Source: an uncultured Brevibacterium sp. | GTDB taxonomy: Bacteria; Actinomycetota; Actinomycetes; Actinomycetales; Brevibacteriaceae | Assembly: GCA_902489185.1 (NCBI GenBank) | Contig: CABTZC010000004.1 | Span: forward strand, 1 to 23,568 | Length of the DNA: 23,568 nucleotides | Direction of reading: 5' to 3' | In this document: piece after piece, positions 1-7,095 of the stretch | How the letters are laid out: the number at the start of each line of letters is the position of its first letter | How positions within the stretch are numbered: the first letter of the stretch is position 1 | Notes under the pieces: model-generated | What the model was told of the DNA's origin: nothing | Seen by the model: only the letters and a program-made list of their open reading frames with translations | Database searches by the model: none | Translations under genes and position numbers: made by a program

Positions 1-125
1 GCCCATCCTTGTCGGAGTTTGATGCCGTCTTCGTAGGTGAAGCCGGTGTCGTATTCTGCGGGTCCGATGGGTTCGTCGGGTTGTGTAAATAAGTGAAGAC
101 TTTGATCCGTAATGAGTGTGCAAGA
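1..125 (-). other. open minus-strand reading frame, possible gene fragment at window edge
   Basis: On the minus strand, one frame is open from an in-frame TAA at 126-128 to the left edge of the window. Its translation has a protein-like composition and includes QPDEPIGPAEYDTGFTYEDG and then IKLRQGW. I see no ATG or GTG start after the TAA and no Shine-Dalgarno sequence, so this could be the remnant of a gene whose 5' end is lost, or the frame could be open by chance. I do not recognise the family. It matters mainly because it would mark the left boundary of the TRAP island. Confidence 0.22.
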
Positions 126-129
126 TTAT
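102..129 (+). promoter_or_regulatory. possible promoter of the TRAP operon
   Basis: TTGATC at 102-107 and GATTAT at 124-129 are separated by 16 bases and resemble -35 and -10 elements. They lie about 135 bases upstream of the chosen dctP start. Similarity to consensus is modest and there is no clear operator dyad, so this is a weak call. Confidence 0.25.
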
Positions 130-264
130 TCGTCGGTTATGAAGGCCATGGCAATGCGACGATCATGCAAGAGCTAAATGAAGAGTGTCAAAGCGTTGAC
201 AGAGCGGCCTGCTGACCCTAGTGTCGTATATACAGATGCAGCGTCGCATATAGGAGCAATGGCA

Positions 265-1332
265 ATGAAGCAATTGTTTAATTGGAACTATGTAAGAGTC
301 CGAAGCATAGCGGTCTTGTCCGCGGTCACCATGATGCTTGGCCTTGTTGCATGCTCCTCGGGTTCGGAGAGCTTTGAGATCCGAATTGCCGATAGCTACT
401 CGCCTAAGCACCCTTTTGGAAAATACGGCACTGCACACTTTATTGAGGGCTTGGAGTCTAGCGGGGTCGCCGTCGAGTATTACCCTTCTGGTCAACTTGG
501 CAACGCCCGCGATCTTGCCAACATGGTGCGTGAAAACGCACTCGACATTGCACCAGCGAGCCCAGCATATCTAGAGGATGAATTACCGCTTTCGAGCGTG
601 TCAGATCTGCCTAATATGACTGACGATGCCTGTGTGGCTGCAAACGCAATGATGAAGCTACTTTCCCCTGGTGGCACGCTTTACGAACGAGAATACAAGC
701 CAAGGATGATGCGCCCACTATGGGTAGCGATTATTCCTAGCTACGAAATCATGACGGCCCAAAGGAAGGTTTCCACTCCTCAAGATCTCAATGGCCTACT
801 GATGCGTTCCTCAGGAGGCGCATTTGATGTCACAACCGCAACTCTCGGGGCGTCCCCAGTGAGCATGACTGCGGCCGACACCTTTGAAGCTCTTTCTCGA
901 GGAACTGTTGACGGAACCGCGTTCCCTTTTATCAGTGCCGTGTCATACGACCTTGGAGGCGTTGCAAAGTACTCAACAGAGGGTCTAAACGTAGGTGCCG
1001 TAGGGATCCCGTACGTCATCGCTGAATCGACTTTCGAAAAGATGACGGATAGCCAACAAGAAGAGCTGAGAAGTTTGTCCGAGAAAACCAATAGCACATT
1101 ATGCGAAGGGATAAACGAGGACCAAACGACCTCGAAGAAAAAACTTGAAGAGTCAGGAGTGGAGTTTACAGCAATTACAAGCGCAGATCGTCCGCTGTGG
1201 GAGGAAACTATGGCGACTGCAAAGAATGACTGGGCACAGAGCCTCGATGCTGTGGGTCGGCCAGGCTCCGAGGTGCTGGCTGAGTATGAAGCAGCGATCA
1301 AGGAGTTCGAGGGACAAAGGAAGCGGTCATGA
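265..1332 (+). CDS. dctP: TRAP transporter substrate-binding lipoprotein, DctP family
   Basis: This is the extracytoplasmic solute receptor of a tripartite ATP-independent periplasmic (TRAP) transporter, which captures an organic acid and delivers it to the DctQM permease. The chosen start gives 355 residues, close to the family's usual 320-350. The frame is open further upstream to an ATG at 178, but AGGAG at 252-256 lies eight bases before the ATG at 265 and only two before the in-frame ATG at 259. A lipoprotein signal peptide ends in LVAC with Cys30 as the lipid anchor, as expected in a Gram-positive cell. Family features include the N-terminal IADSYSPKHPFG strand and Arg181 in LMRSSGG, which matches the conserved arginine that usually salt-bridges a substrate carboxylate. 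The stop overlaps the dctQ start by four bases (ATGA). The substrate is not readable from the sequence; a carboxylate is inferred from Arg181 and the CoA-transferase two genes downstream. Confidence 0.93.
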   Translation: MKQLFNWNYVRVRSIAVLSAVTMMLGLVACSSGSESFEIRIADSYSPKHPFGKYGTAHFIEGLESSGVAVEYYPSGQLGNARDLANMVRENALDIAPASPAYLEDELPLSSVSDLPNMTDDACVAANAMMKLLSPGGTLYEREYKPRMMRPLWVAIIPSYEIMTAQRKVSTPQDLNGLLMRSSGGAFDVTTATLGASPVSMTAADTFEALSRGTVDGTAFPFISAVSYDLGGVAKYSTEGLNVGAVGIPYVIAESTFEKMTDSQQEELRSLSEKTNSTLCEGINEDQTTSKKKLEESGVEFTAITSADRPLWEETMATAKNDWAQSLDAVGRPGSEVLAEYEAAIKEFEGQRKRS

Positions 1333-1826
1333 AATTCCTTGAACAGGCACGAAAAGCTATTTATGTGTCATCCGTAGTGGTGACAGCAGTGCTTCTTTCG
1401 ATCATGTGTCTAATTATGGCTGTTGAAGTCCTTGCCCGATATGTAACGGGTAGCCCGCTTGGATGGAATGTTTCACTCATCGAGAAAATACTGCTCCCTG
1501 GGGCCGTTTTCCTCGCGCTTCCTTGGGCATATGTTGACGGAGCACATGTGCGCGCCGAGATGCTCTACGCGCGTAGCGGGAAGACAGTCAAGAAAATCTT
1601 TGATGCGTTCGGATTCACAAGTACATTCGTTTGTCTCGTTTTGCTAGCACTAGGCGGAATCGCGATCTGCAGTTACTTCCTGTCTACAGGGGCGATTCCC
1701 CCTCCGCTGTCGTCGCAATTGAGAATCCCAACCTGGGTTACGTATGCCTTCTTGCCGATCGGGGCGGTATCTACGCTCTTGATCATGGTGATTGACCTTG
1801 TTGTTAGGCCGAACAGGATGTCATAA
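1329..1826 (+). CDS. dctQ: TRAP transporter small permease, DctQ family
   Basis: This 165-residue protein is the small membrane subunit of the TRAP transporter, which bridges the large permease and the solute receptor. Four hydrophobic segments are visible, at roughly residues 15-35, 50-68, 90-115 and 138-158, the standard DctQ topology. The stretch LAVEVLARYVTGSPLGWN-like region after the first helix (here MAVEVLARYVTGSPLGWN) is typical of the family, as is the conserved loop before the second helix. Its ATG overlaps the dctP stop as ATGA, which implies translational coupling. Two bases separate its stop from the dctM start. The length is normal and there is no sign of decay. Confidence 0.93.
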   Translation: MKFLEQARKAIYVSSVVVTAVLLSIMCLIMAVEVLARYVTGSPLGWNVSLIEKILLPGAVFLALPWAYVDGAHVRAEMLYARSGKTVKKIFDAFGFTSTFVCLVLLALGGIAICSYFLSTGAIPPPLSSQLRIPTWVTYAFLPIGAVSTLLIMVIDLVVRPNRMS

Positions 1827-1828
1827 CA

Positions 1829-3115
1829 ATGCTTGTAGTCTTGATTTCAGCGTTGCTTCTGGTCTTAATCTTGACGCGTACGCCTGTGGCCTTCGCTATC
1901 CTTCTGAGTGGAATTATCGGGTTATTGGTGGTTGGGGGGCCGAGTTTGGTCCTTACATCACTCGAAACCCTGCCTGTTTCAGCGATTGGGAAAAACTCAC
2001 TCGCTGCAATTCCTCTCTTCATCTTGATGGCTCAATTCATCCTCAAAAGCGGATTCTTAGCGGACTTGTTTGATTCGGCTCAAAAGGTAGTCGGAAAGGT
2101 GCCAGGGGGCACTGCGATCGCCGCGATTGGCGCTGGGGCAGTTTTCGCTAGTGTCTCAGGGTCGTCCACTGCAGCAGCTGCCACTCTCGCCCACACATCA
2201 ACTGAACAACTTATTCGGCAGGGTTACAGCAAGCCCGTAAGTACTGGGGCCGTTGCAGCGGCAGGCACGTTGGCCGCTATGATTCCGCCGAGTGTGTTAC
2301 TAGTTTTTTATGCGATTACTGCAGATACTCCAGTGGGAGCCACTCTAATTGCTGGGATAATCCCGGGACTACTAGTAGCAGTGGCGCTCTGTTCCACAGT
2401 GATTATCTATCTAGCTATCCGCAACGAAACAATTCCACCCGGTGTAACAGCCAATGTATCTGACCGTGCTCGGGCCCTGGTTAAAGTCCTCCCGATGTTA
2501 GCTCTCTTTGTCATTGTCGTCGGAATGGTATTCCTTGGGATTACTACTGCGACTGAAGCAGCTGCCGTTGGAGCTATGCTCGCTTTTGTGCTGATGGCAA
2601 TACGCAGAGAAGCGACCTGGGCGAATATAGTCACCTCATTGAAAGAGACCATCAGCTCAACTGCGATGATTCTATGCATCGTTTTTGCTGCTCATATTTT
2701 TAGTCACTTCATCGTTGAAACACACACTACTAATGCCGTGGTCACATACCTGTCATCTTTGCAGATGCCACCACTCTTAGTCGTGGGCATAATTGCACTC
2801 GGCTACCTGGTCCTGGGTTTCTTCATGGACCAAATGGCAATCATCGCACTCACTGTTCCAGTAACCTTGCCCGTCGTCGAAGCCTTTGGATTCGACCCCA
2901 TCTGGTTCGGAATCCTTGTAATTCTTCTCGCGGAAGTCGGTCTTATTACACCTCCCCTTGGGCTGAACGTCTTTGTTGTTGCGCGAGCAGTTAAGTTGCC
3001 GGTGGAAACGATTTTCCTTGGAGCCACTCCTTTCGCCGTGGCCATTCTAATCGTCGGAATCATCCTGTTCTTGTTCCCTTCGATTACCCTTCTGCTACCA
3101 AACTTCATGAATTGA
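1829..3115 (+). CDS. dctM: TRAP transporter large permease, DctM family
   Basis: This 428-residue protein is the channel-forming subunit that couples substrate import to an ion gradient, usually Na+. The length is typical (about 425-430). It is hydrophobic throughout, with about 11-12 predicted segments. Recognisable family stretches include TPVAFAILLSGIIGL near the start, the glycine- and serine-rich ASVSGSSTAAAATLA, AMIPPSVLLVFYAI, and the C-terminal LITPPLGLNVFVV. The ATG at 1829 is preceded by AGGA at 1816-1819. The gene lies between dctQ (two-base gap) and the CoA-transferase (six-base gap), so all appear to share one transcript. It appears intact. Confidence 0.94.
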   Translation: MLVVLISALLLVLILTRTPVAFAILLSGIIGLLVVGGPSLVLTSLETLPVSAIGKNSLAAIPLFILMAQFILKSGFLADLFDSAQKVVGKVPGGTAIAAIGAGAVFASVSGSSTAAAATLAHTSTEQLIRQGYSKPVSTGAVAAAGTLAAMIPPSVLLVFYAITADTPVGATLIAGIIPGLLVAVALCSTVIIYLAIRNETIPPGVTANVSDRARALVKVLPMLALFVIVVGMVFLGITTATEAAAVGAMLAFVLMAIRREATWANIVTSLKETISSTAMILCIVFAAHIFSHFIVETHTTNAVVTYLSSLQMPPLLVVGIIALGYLVLGFFMDQMAIIALTVPVTLPVVEAFGFDPIWFGILVILLAEVGLITPPLGLNVFVVARAVKLPVETIFLGATPFAVAILIVGIILFLFPSITLLLPNFMN

Positions 3116-3121
3116 GAAAGA

Positions 3122-4300
3122 ATGACTAATTCAACCAATCATCAGCCAGACAAGTCTCACAACAAGGGACCGCTCGAAGGTCTCAAAGTTCTAGAAATCT
3201 CGTCGGTTATTATGGTTCCCTTTGCTGGTTCGATACTTGCAAAACTCGGGGCAGACGTTCTCCGCATTGAACCACCTAACGGGGATTCGCTCCGCCAAAC
3301 AGGTGCTCAACGCGACTACCGTGTATCCGGTTCAGTAGTTAGCTTCTGGGATCAGAAACGGAGCCTTACTCTTGACCTCAAATCCGACAATGGTCGCAAG
3401 CTTTTGTCCGCGCTTTTCGAAAACGCAGACATTATTATCACAAACTTGTTAGCCTCCACGCGTGAAAAGCTCGGAATTACCTGGGCGATAATACGTGAAC
3501 TGAATCCACGTGCGATCTTTTGCACCGCACAGGGATTCAAGACAGGCTCAGAATGGGAAGATCGGCCAGCGTACGATGACACTATTCAGGCAGCATCCGG
3601 CATCTGTGACATATATCGCCTTTCATCCGGTACTCCGCGGCTGGCGCCCTATGTAGTTGCAGATAAGGTTTGTGGCATCACAATCGTGTACTCCTGCCTC
3701 GCAGCGCTTCACCACCGAAGTTCAACCGGACGAGGACAACACGTTGAGGTTCCCATGATGGACACGATGGTTCATTTCAACTTGGCAGAACAACTAAATG
3801 ATTATGCCTTCGACCCGCCCTTAGGATCAGCTGGGTGGCATCGCACTCTCGCACCGCAACGTCGCCCTCATGAATGTCGAGACGGATGGGTATGTGTGCT
3901 CCCATACACCGACAAGAATTGGAGTGCATTCATGGAACACATTGGGGCTCCTTCTGATGAGTACAACCATCTCCAGACTCGTAAAGGACGCATTCAACAC
4001 GCAGACGAAGTCCACACGTTGATAGAGTCATACACACGCGTTAGAAAAGCTGAAACTGTACAAGACGAACTTGCCAGTCTTGGAATCCCATATTCGGAAG
4101 TGAACTCCCTCGAATCATTAATGGAGCACGATTACTTGAGAAGTATGAACACTATCTCCCGTGTAAGCAACCCCGAGATAGGCAATTACTGGAGAACAAC
4201 ACCTAACATCTCATTCAGTGAGTCTCCCTGCTTAAGTGCTGAGATCGAAGACTTTTTTAAACTAAACCAAAGCAAGGCAATTGAAGAATGGACTCGATAG
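3122..4300 (+). CDS. class III CoA-transferase (CaiB/BaiF family)
   Basis: This 392-residue enzyme belongs to the family that moves CoA from an acyl-CoA donor to a free carboxylic acid (formyl-CoA:oxalate, carnitine, 2-methyl-branched and dicarboxylate CoA-transferases). The N-terminal signature GPLEGLKVLEISSVIMVPFA followed by LAKLGADVLRIEPPNGD is diagnostic. The catalytic aspartate that forms the acyl-anhydride intermediate corresponds to Asp181 in VVADKVCGI, followed by the usual LAALHHRSSTGRGQHVEVPM. It is slightly shorter than formyl-CoA transferase (about 428). Its place directly after a TRAP transporter, six bases from dctM, suggests it activates the imported acid. No lyase, dehydrogenase or decarboxylase follows, so either the thioester enters general metabolism or the pathway is completed elsewhere. 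The exact substrate cannot be inferred. Confidence 0.92.
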   Translation: MTNSTNHQPDKSHNKGPLEGLKVLEISSVIMVPFAGSILAKLGADVLRIEPPNGDSLRQTGAQRDYRVSGSVVSFWDQKRSLTLDLKSDNGRKLLSALFENADIIITNLLASTREKLGITWAIIRELNPRAIFCTAQGFKTGSEWEDRPAYDDTIQAASGICDIYRLSSGTPRLAPYVVADKVCGITIVYSCLAALHHRSSTGRGQHVEVPMMDTMVHFNLAEQLNDYAFDPPLGSAGWHRTLAPQRRPHECRDGWVCVLPYTDKNWSAFMEHIGAPSDEYNHLQTRKGRIQHADEVHTLIESYTRVRKAETVQDELASLGIPYSEVNSLESLMEHDYLRSMNTISRVSNPEIGNYWRTTPNISFSESPCLSAEIEDFFKLNQSKAIEEWTR

Positions 4301-4301
4301 A

Positions 4302-4682
4302 GTGAGTGATCATAAAGAGTACATCGTTAAGTACTGGAACCAGCTGGAGGAGTACAGTCCACCGAAACACTCAGGCACTGTTAATCGCCGACTACTATCG
4401 GGCAATGAGACTGGGGACAGTTACAGTACAGTGTTCGGCCGAATAGAACCGGGAGGCAAAGCCGAAAGGCACAAACACCTTATTTCCAGTCAGTTACTTG
4501 TAATTTTGGCGGGTACAGTCCTAGTGGACCTAGACGGTCAAGAGTTCGAGCTTGGTAAAGGTGATTCAGTCTACATTGAGCCCAATGTACCTCACTTGGT
4601 CACTGTAACTTCTAGGGACGCTGTTGAGCTCATTAACGTATATCAGCCTCCCTTGGCCGGAAACGACATCATAGGAGCCTAG
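4302..4682 (+). CDS. small cupin-domain protein
   Basis: This is a single-domain cupin of 126 residues from the GTG at 4302, immediately after the CoA-transferase stop. A TTG at 4281 with AAGG three bases upstream is an alternative start that would overlap the previous gene; neither has an ideal ribosome-binding site. Motif 1 runs from PGGKAERHKHLI, with His57 and His59, and motif 2 contains GDSVYIEPNVPH with His98. The glutamate normally found four or five residues after the second histidine is Gln64 here, so the metal site would be three-His or altered. Similar small cupins near CoA-transferase or acid catabolism genes may act as isomerases, metal-dependent lyases or ligand sensors. The role here is unknown. 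It overlaps nothing downstream and lies four bases before the IclR gene. Confidence 0.82.
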   Translation: MSDHKEYIVKYWNQLEEYSPPKHSGTVNRRLLSGNETGDSYSTVFGRIEPGGKAERHKHLISSQLLVILAGTVLVDLDGQEFELGKGDSVYIEPNVPHLVTVTSRDAVELINVYQPPLAGNDIIGA

Positions 4683-4686
4683 GGCG

Positions 4687-5391
4687 TTGGCTACTGAGCA
4701 TCGGACAGTGGGACGAATCATCGATATCCTTGAGTGTGCCGTTCGACACCCAGAAGGGTCAACACTAGCCGATTTTGTCAAACAACTTGATGCCCCCCGC
4801 TCGACAGTTCATGGGTTTGTAAACGGCCTGGTGGCACGTGGGTACTTGGCGGAACTGACCCAAGGAACTTATGTCCTTGGGCCTGGCGCTCAGTCATTCA
4901 TTTCCTCTAGCTCAACCCCAATACGGACATATGTTGAGCCTGCAATGCGAAAGATCGCTGTCGCCACAGGTGAAACAGTAACCTTAGCCGTCCCTATGGG
5001 ATCATCGTTGACCTACGTGCATGCAATCAAGTCGCCGCGAAGAATAGGATATCAGCCAGACTTGCTTGTGCGACGACCATGGTGGCCAACCAGTGCAGGA
5101 AAAATTTTTCTCGCCACAGGTGTCGTCGGTGGCAACATCGCGGATGTCAAAGTCTCCTTGAAACGCGAACGAATCGAATTTGAAGAAGAAATTGAGAACG
5201 TTCGTATCCGCCAATATGCAACGAACGTTGGTGAGACCGAAGCTGATGTCGCAGCTGTCGCAGTCGCTGTGACGTTCGGAGACGAAACAATTGGTTCAGT
5301 AACCGTCGGTGGCCCGAGACATCGCGTTGAGCCGTTTCTGGCTGACTATTCAGCCGTTTGCTTGAGCTCTGTGCAAGACATCGAGCATTAG
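4687..5391 (+). CDS. IclR-family transcriptional regulator
   Basis: This 234-residue regulator starts at TTG 4687, with AGGAG about ten bases upstream inside the end of the cupin gene. Residues about 8-60 form the winged helix-turn-helix (TVGRIIDILECAVRHPEGST, then RSTVHGFVNGLVARGYL). The rest is the GAF-like IclR ligand-binding domain, including RRPWWPTSAGKIFLATG, which corresponds to the conserved PLHATASGKALLA-type segment although diverged. IclR proteins commonly control neighbouring aromatic or organic-acid catabolism, so it probably regulates the operon it ends, with the acid or its CoA derivative as effector. Being last in the operon would give feedback. No operator can be assigned with confidence. 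Confidence 0.88.
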   Translation: MATEHRTVGRIIDILECAVRHPEGSTLADFVKQLDAPRSTVHGFVNGLVARGYLAELTQGTYVLGPGAQSFISSSSTPIRTYVEPAMRKIAVATGETVTLAVPMGSSLTYVHAIKSPRRIGYQPDLLVRRPWWPTSAGKIFLATGVVGGNIADVKVSLKRERIEFEEEIENVRIRQYATNVGETEADVAAVAVAVTFGDETIGSVTVGGPRHRVEPFLADYSAVCLSSVQDIEH

Positions 5392-5460
5392 CCCTGTAGC
5401 CTGAACCAGCATTGGTCCGAATCTCCTTTCAAACATTTTCTCGCGATAGGCGTGCATTGA

Positions 5461-5527
5461 CATTAGTTGGGCGAGCTGGTGAATGACGTTGCAAGAATGT
5501 GAAACTATTTGTGTGGACCAACTAATG
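5461..5527. repeat. 10-bp perfect inverted repeat in the post-IclR gap
   Basis: CATTAGTTGG at 5461-5470 and CCAACTAATG at 5518-5527 are exact reverse complements separated by 47 bases. The repeat lies in 5392-5646, a stretch with no gene that I can recognise. It could be a split operator, the ends of a small lost element, or a weak structure. It is not followed by a T-tract, so it is not a typical terminator for the IclR operon. Confidence 0.4.
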
Positions 5528-5646
5528 AAGTGCGAATGTCTCGTTTGTGTCACACAGTTTCTTCGTCACGGTCGGCTTTCAGATTACTGTTTGATCGGAC
5601 TCCAGATTAAAAGTAGGCCTTCACATCCTTTGCAAGAAAACTGTTT

Positions 5647-5990
5647 TCAACCTTTCTTGCAACGTTCGACTTCTTCGAGGTGTTTGCGACCACTAGCGTG
5701 AACGTGGTCACGGCATAACCGTTCCGCTTCAGCTTCATCCGTTTGTTCTATGGCTTTGTAAAGTTTATGGTGAACCGCCACAGTGTTCTTGGGTCATTCT
5801 TTGTGGGCCTACAACGAGTCTGGTTGGGGAACAGGAAATTTCCACCACAATTATTGTATGCGAGGGGCAATCACATCGGGGCAATCTCATTGTGAAATTC
5901 GCGTGACAACTTTGCGTGCTCCACCGCTTGGAAGTCGATTTCAGCTAGTTGCTCTGCCATCAGGAGCTCATCGTGTAGGCGAGCAAGGTC
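5647..5990 (-). pseudogene. decayed GntR regulator (FadR subfamily), C-terminal FCD domain remnant
   Basis: Three collinear minus-strand pieces together read as an FCD ligand-binding domain. Positions 5990-5874 encode DLARLHDELLMAEQLAEIDF and then QAVEHAKLSREFHNEIAPM. Positions 5860-5783 encode HTIIVVEISCSPTRLVVGPQ and then RMTQEH. Positions 5781-5650 encode VAVHHKLYKAIEQTDEAEAE and continue to CKKG, with TGA at 5647-5649. Known FCD landmarks are the (D/E)FH metal-ligand motif and the EH..(x)..A(I/L) helix pair near the end. The pieces are in different frames: an in-frame TGA lies at 5871-5873 and a frameshift at about 5782. An in-frame TAG at 5991-5993 cuts the 5' side, and the DNA-binding domain is missing. 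The gene probably once regulated an acid-utilisation locus, perhaps the adjacent TRAP operon. Confidence 0.75.
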
Positions 5991-5992
5991 CT

Positions 5993-6197
5993 AGGTAGTT
6001 CGTTGAGCCCAGCAGATTCAGCGAGCCAGGCCATAAACGCTTCGAACCCGCGCGTCGTCCAATATCCGGCCGTTGCTTAGTCGATGACGCGCCACAGTTT
6101 TTGCACCGCCAGCGGGTTCGTCCAGCACTGGTTTTTCGTTCTTAACAAGCTTGTTTTCGCATACACCACAACGTGGCTGATTTCTAGCACCATGCAT
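5993..6197 (-). pseudogene. IS1249-like transposase N-terminal remnant
   Basis: From an ATG at 6197 the minus strand reads MHGARNQPRCGVCENKLVKN, which resembles the N-terminal zinc-ribbon start (RNxPxCxVC...LVKNGKT) of IS1249-type transposases. The second cysteine pair is not preserved. After a frameshift near 6100-6110, the other frame reads LWRVID, a stop, then GYWTTRGFEAFMAWLAESAG, matching the segment after the zinc ribbon in position and character. The fragment ends where the GntR remnant begins at about 5990, which suggests that insertion destroyed the regulator's 5' half. I see nothing recognisable in 6198-6332. The family assignment is from memory of conserved patterns and is moderate. 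Confidence 0.5.
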
Positions 6198-6332
6198 GAT
6201 ACATGCTTACAAAGCATGTACAACCGCCTAAAGCCCTACGGAACACTGGGCAAGAAGCCCCTACCGTACACACTTTTTGGCCTATAACCCTCACTTTGCG
6301 CTAGCTTCTGCACGGCCCTGGTCTTCGAAGCC

Positions 6333-6923
6333 TCAGCTTTTGGCTCGGTAGGTCGCGATAATTACACCTGTCGTGGTGATAGTGGGCTCTCCAACAAGCT
6401 CCAGATCCTCCGAAACCGCTCCGTCAGGGAACTGCCGCCACCCCTTGCCGAGCACAAGTGGATGAATCATCAACTGGTATTCATCGATAACTCCGGGCTT
6501 AGCGCGCAACGACTGGATCAGTTTGTTGCTCCCCATGATGAGCAAATCTGGCCCGTTTTGCTTTTTCAGCTCTTCCACGGCCGCAATCACATCGCCCTTA
6601 AGCAGAGTCGAATTCTCCCAGATCAGTGGCTTTTGGGCGGTAGAAGAAGCGACATACTTGGGTGTGTTATCAAGCACTTGGGTGAAGGGATTTCCAGTTT
6701 GCCCGTGCCACGCAGAATAGAGGTCTTCATAGGTGCGTCGGCCCAACAGGAGTTCGGCCCCACTGGCCATGCCGGCACCTATAGCCGCACTCTTCACGTC
6801 ATCGTTGTATTCTTGCGCCCATCCGCCGCGATCGAAGCCGTTCCGTTTATCTTCGTCGGGACGTCCAGGGGCTTGCATTACGCCGTCCAAGCTGACGTTG
6901 TTAAGCACGATTACTTTGCGCGT
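6333..6923 (-). CDS. dihydrofolate reductase-like protein (RibD C-terminal domain family)
   Basis: This is a protein of about 196 residues, one RibD_C/DHFR-like domain. The N-terminus RKVIVLNNVSLDGVMQAPGR matches the usual MRKVIVxxFVSLDGVMQAPG almost exactly. Later landmarks are ELLLGRRTYEDLYSAW, the DLLIMGSNKLIQSL segment and the C-terminal IHPLVLGKGWRQF. Most such proteins are uncharacterised NADPH-binding reductases. The expected start codon reads ACG at 6923-6921, with GGAGG at 6933-6929, five bases upstream, as in a normal gene. The only upstream in-frame ATG is at 6953; it lies in the T-tract of the preceding terminator and has no ribosome-binding site, so I place the start at 6923. Either ACG is a poor start codon or the gene is poorly expressed. 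No partner gene is evident. Confidence 0.85.
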   Translation of the reverse strand, partial: TRKVIVLNNVSLDGVMQAPGRPDEDKRNGFDRGGWAQEYNDDVKSAAIGAGMASGAELLLGRRTYEDLYSAWHGQTGNPFTQVLDNTPKYVASSTAQKPLIWENSTLLKGDVIAAVEELKKQNGPDLLIMGSNKLIQSLRAKPGVIDEYQLMIHPLVLGKGWRQFPDGAVSEDLELVGEPTITTTGVIIATYRAKS

Positions 6924-6953
6924 ATCTTCCTCCAGAAATCGTAATACAAGCAT

Positions 6954-6992
6954 AAAAGAGGCCGTCCACTCCTCAAGAGAGCGGACGGCCTC
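6954..6992 (-). terminator. rho-independent terminator after the 5'-nucleotidase gene
   Basis: GAGGCCGTCC at 6958-6967 and GGACGGCCTC at 6983-6992 form a perfect 10-bp stem with a 15-base loop. Reading the minus strand, the stem is followed by TTTTAT. It lies about 100 bases past the nucleotidase stop and directly before the DHFR-like gene. Confidence 0.9.
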
Positions 6993-7095
6993 GTAACCAG
7001 AACTAGCTACCGAATCTCGCTGGTGAAACCGAGATAGTGCTGTCGCGACGATGAATAACTATGGCTGAAGACCTAGTTTCGTCGTTCGAGTACTG

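Noticed and set aside
178..264. Longer N-terminus for the DctP protein from ATG 178
   Set aside because: The extra 29 residues precede a complete lipoprotein signal peptide, and AGGAG is ideally spaced for the ATG at 265.
5350..5553. 67-residue minus-strand frame after the IclR gene
   Set aside because: It overlaps the IclR 3' end, shows no family resemblance and has no ribosome-binding site.
5783..6287. Plus-strand frames of about 70 residues in the post-IclR gap
   Set aside because: The minus strand here carries recognisable GntR and transposase remnants, and the plus-strand translations have no protein-like character.
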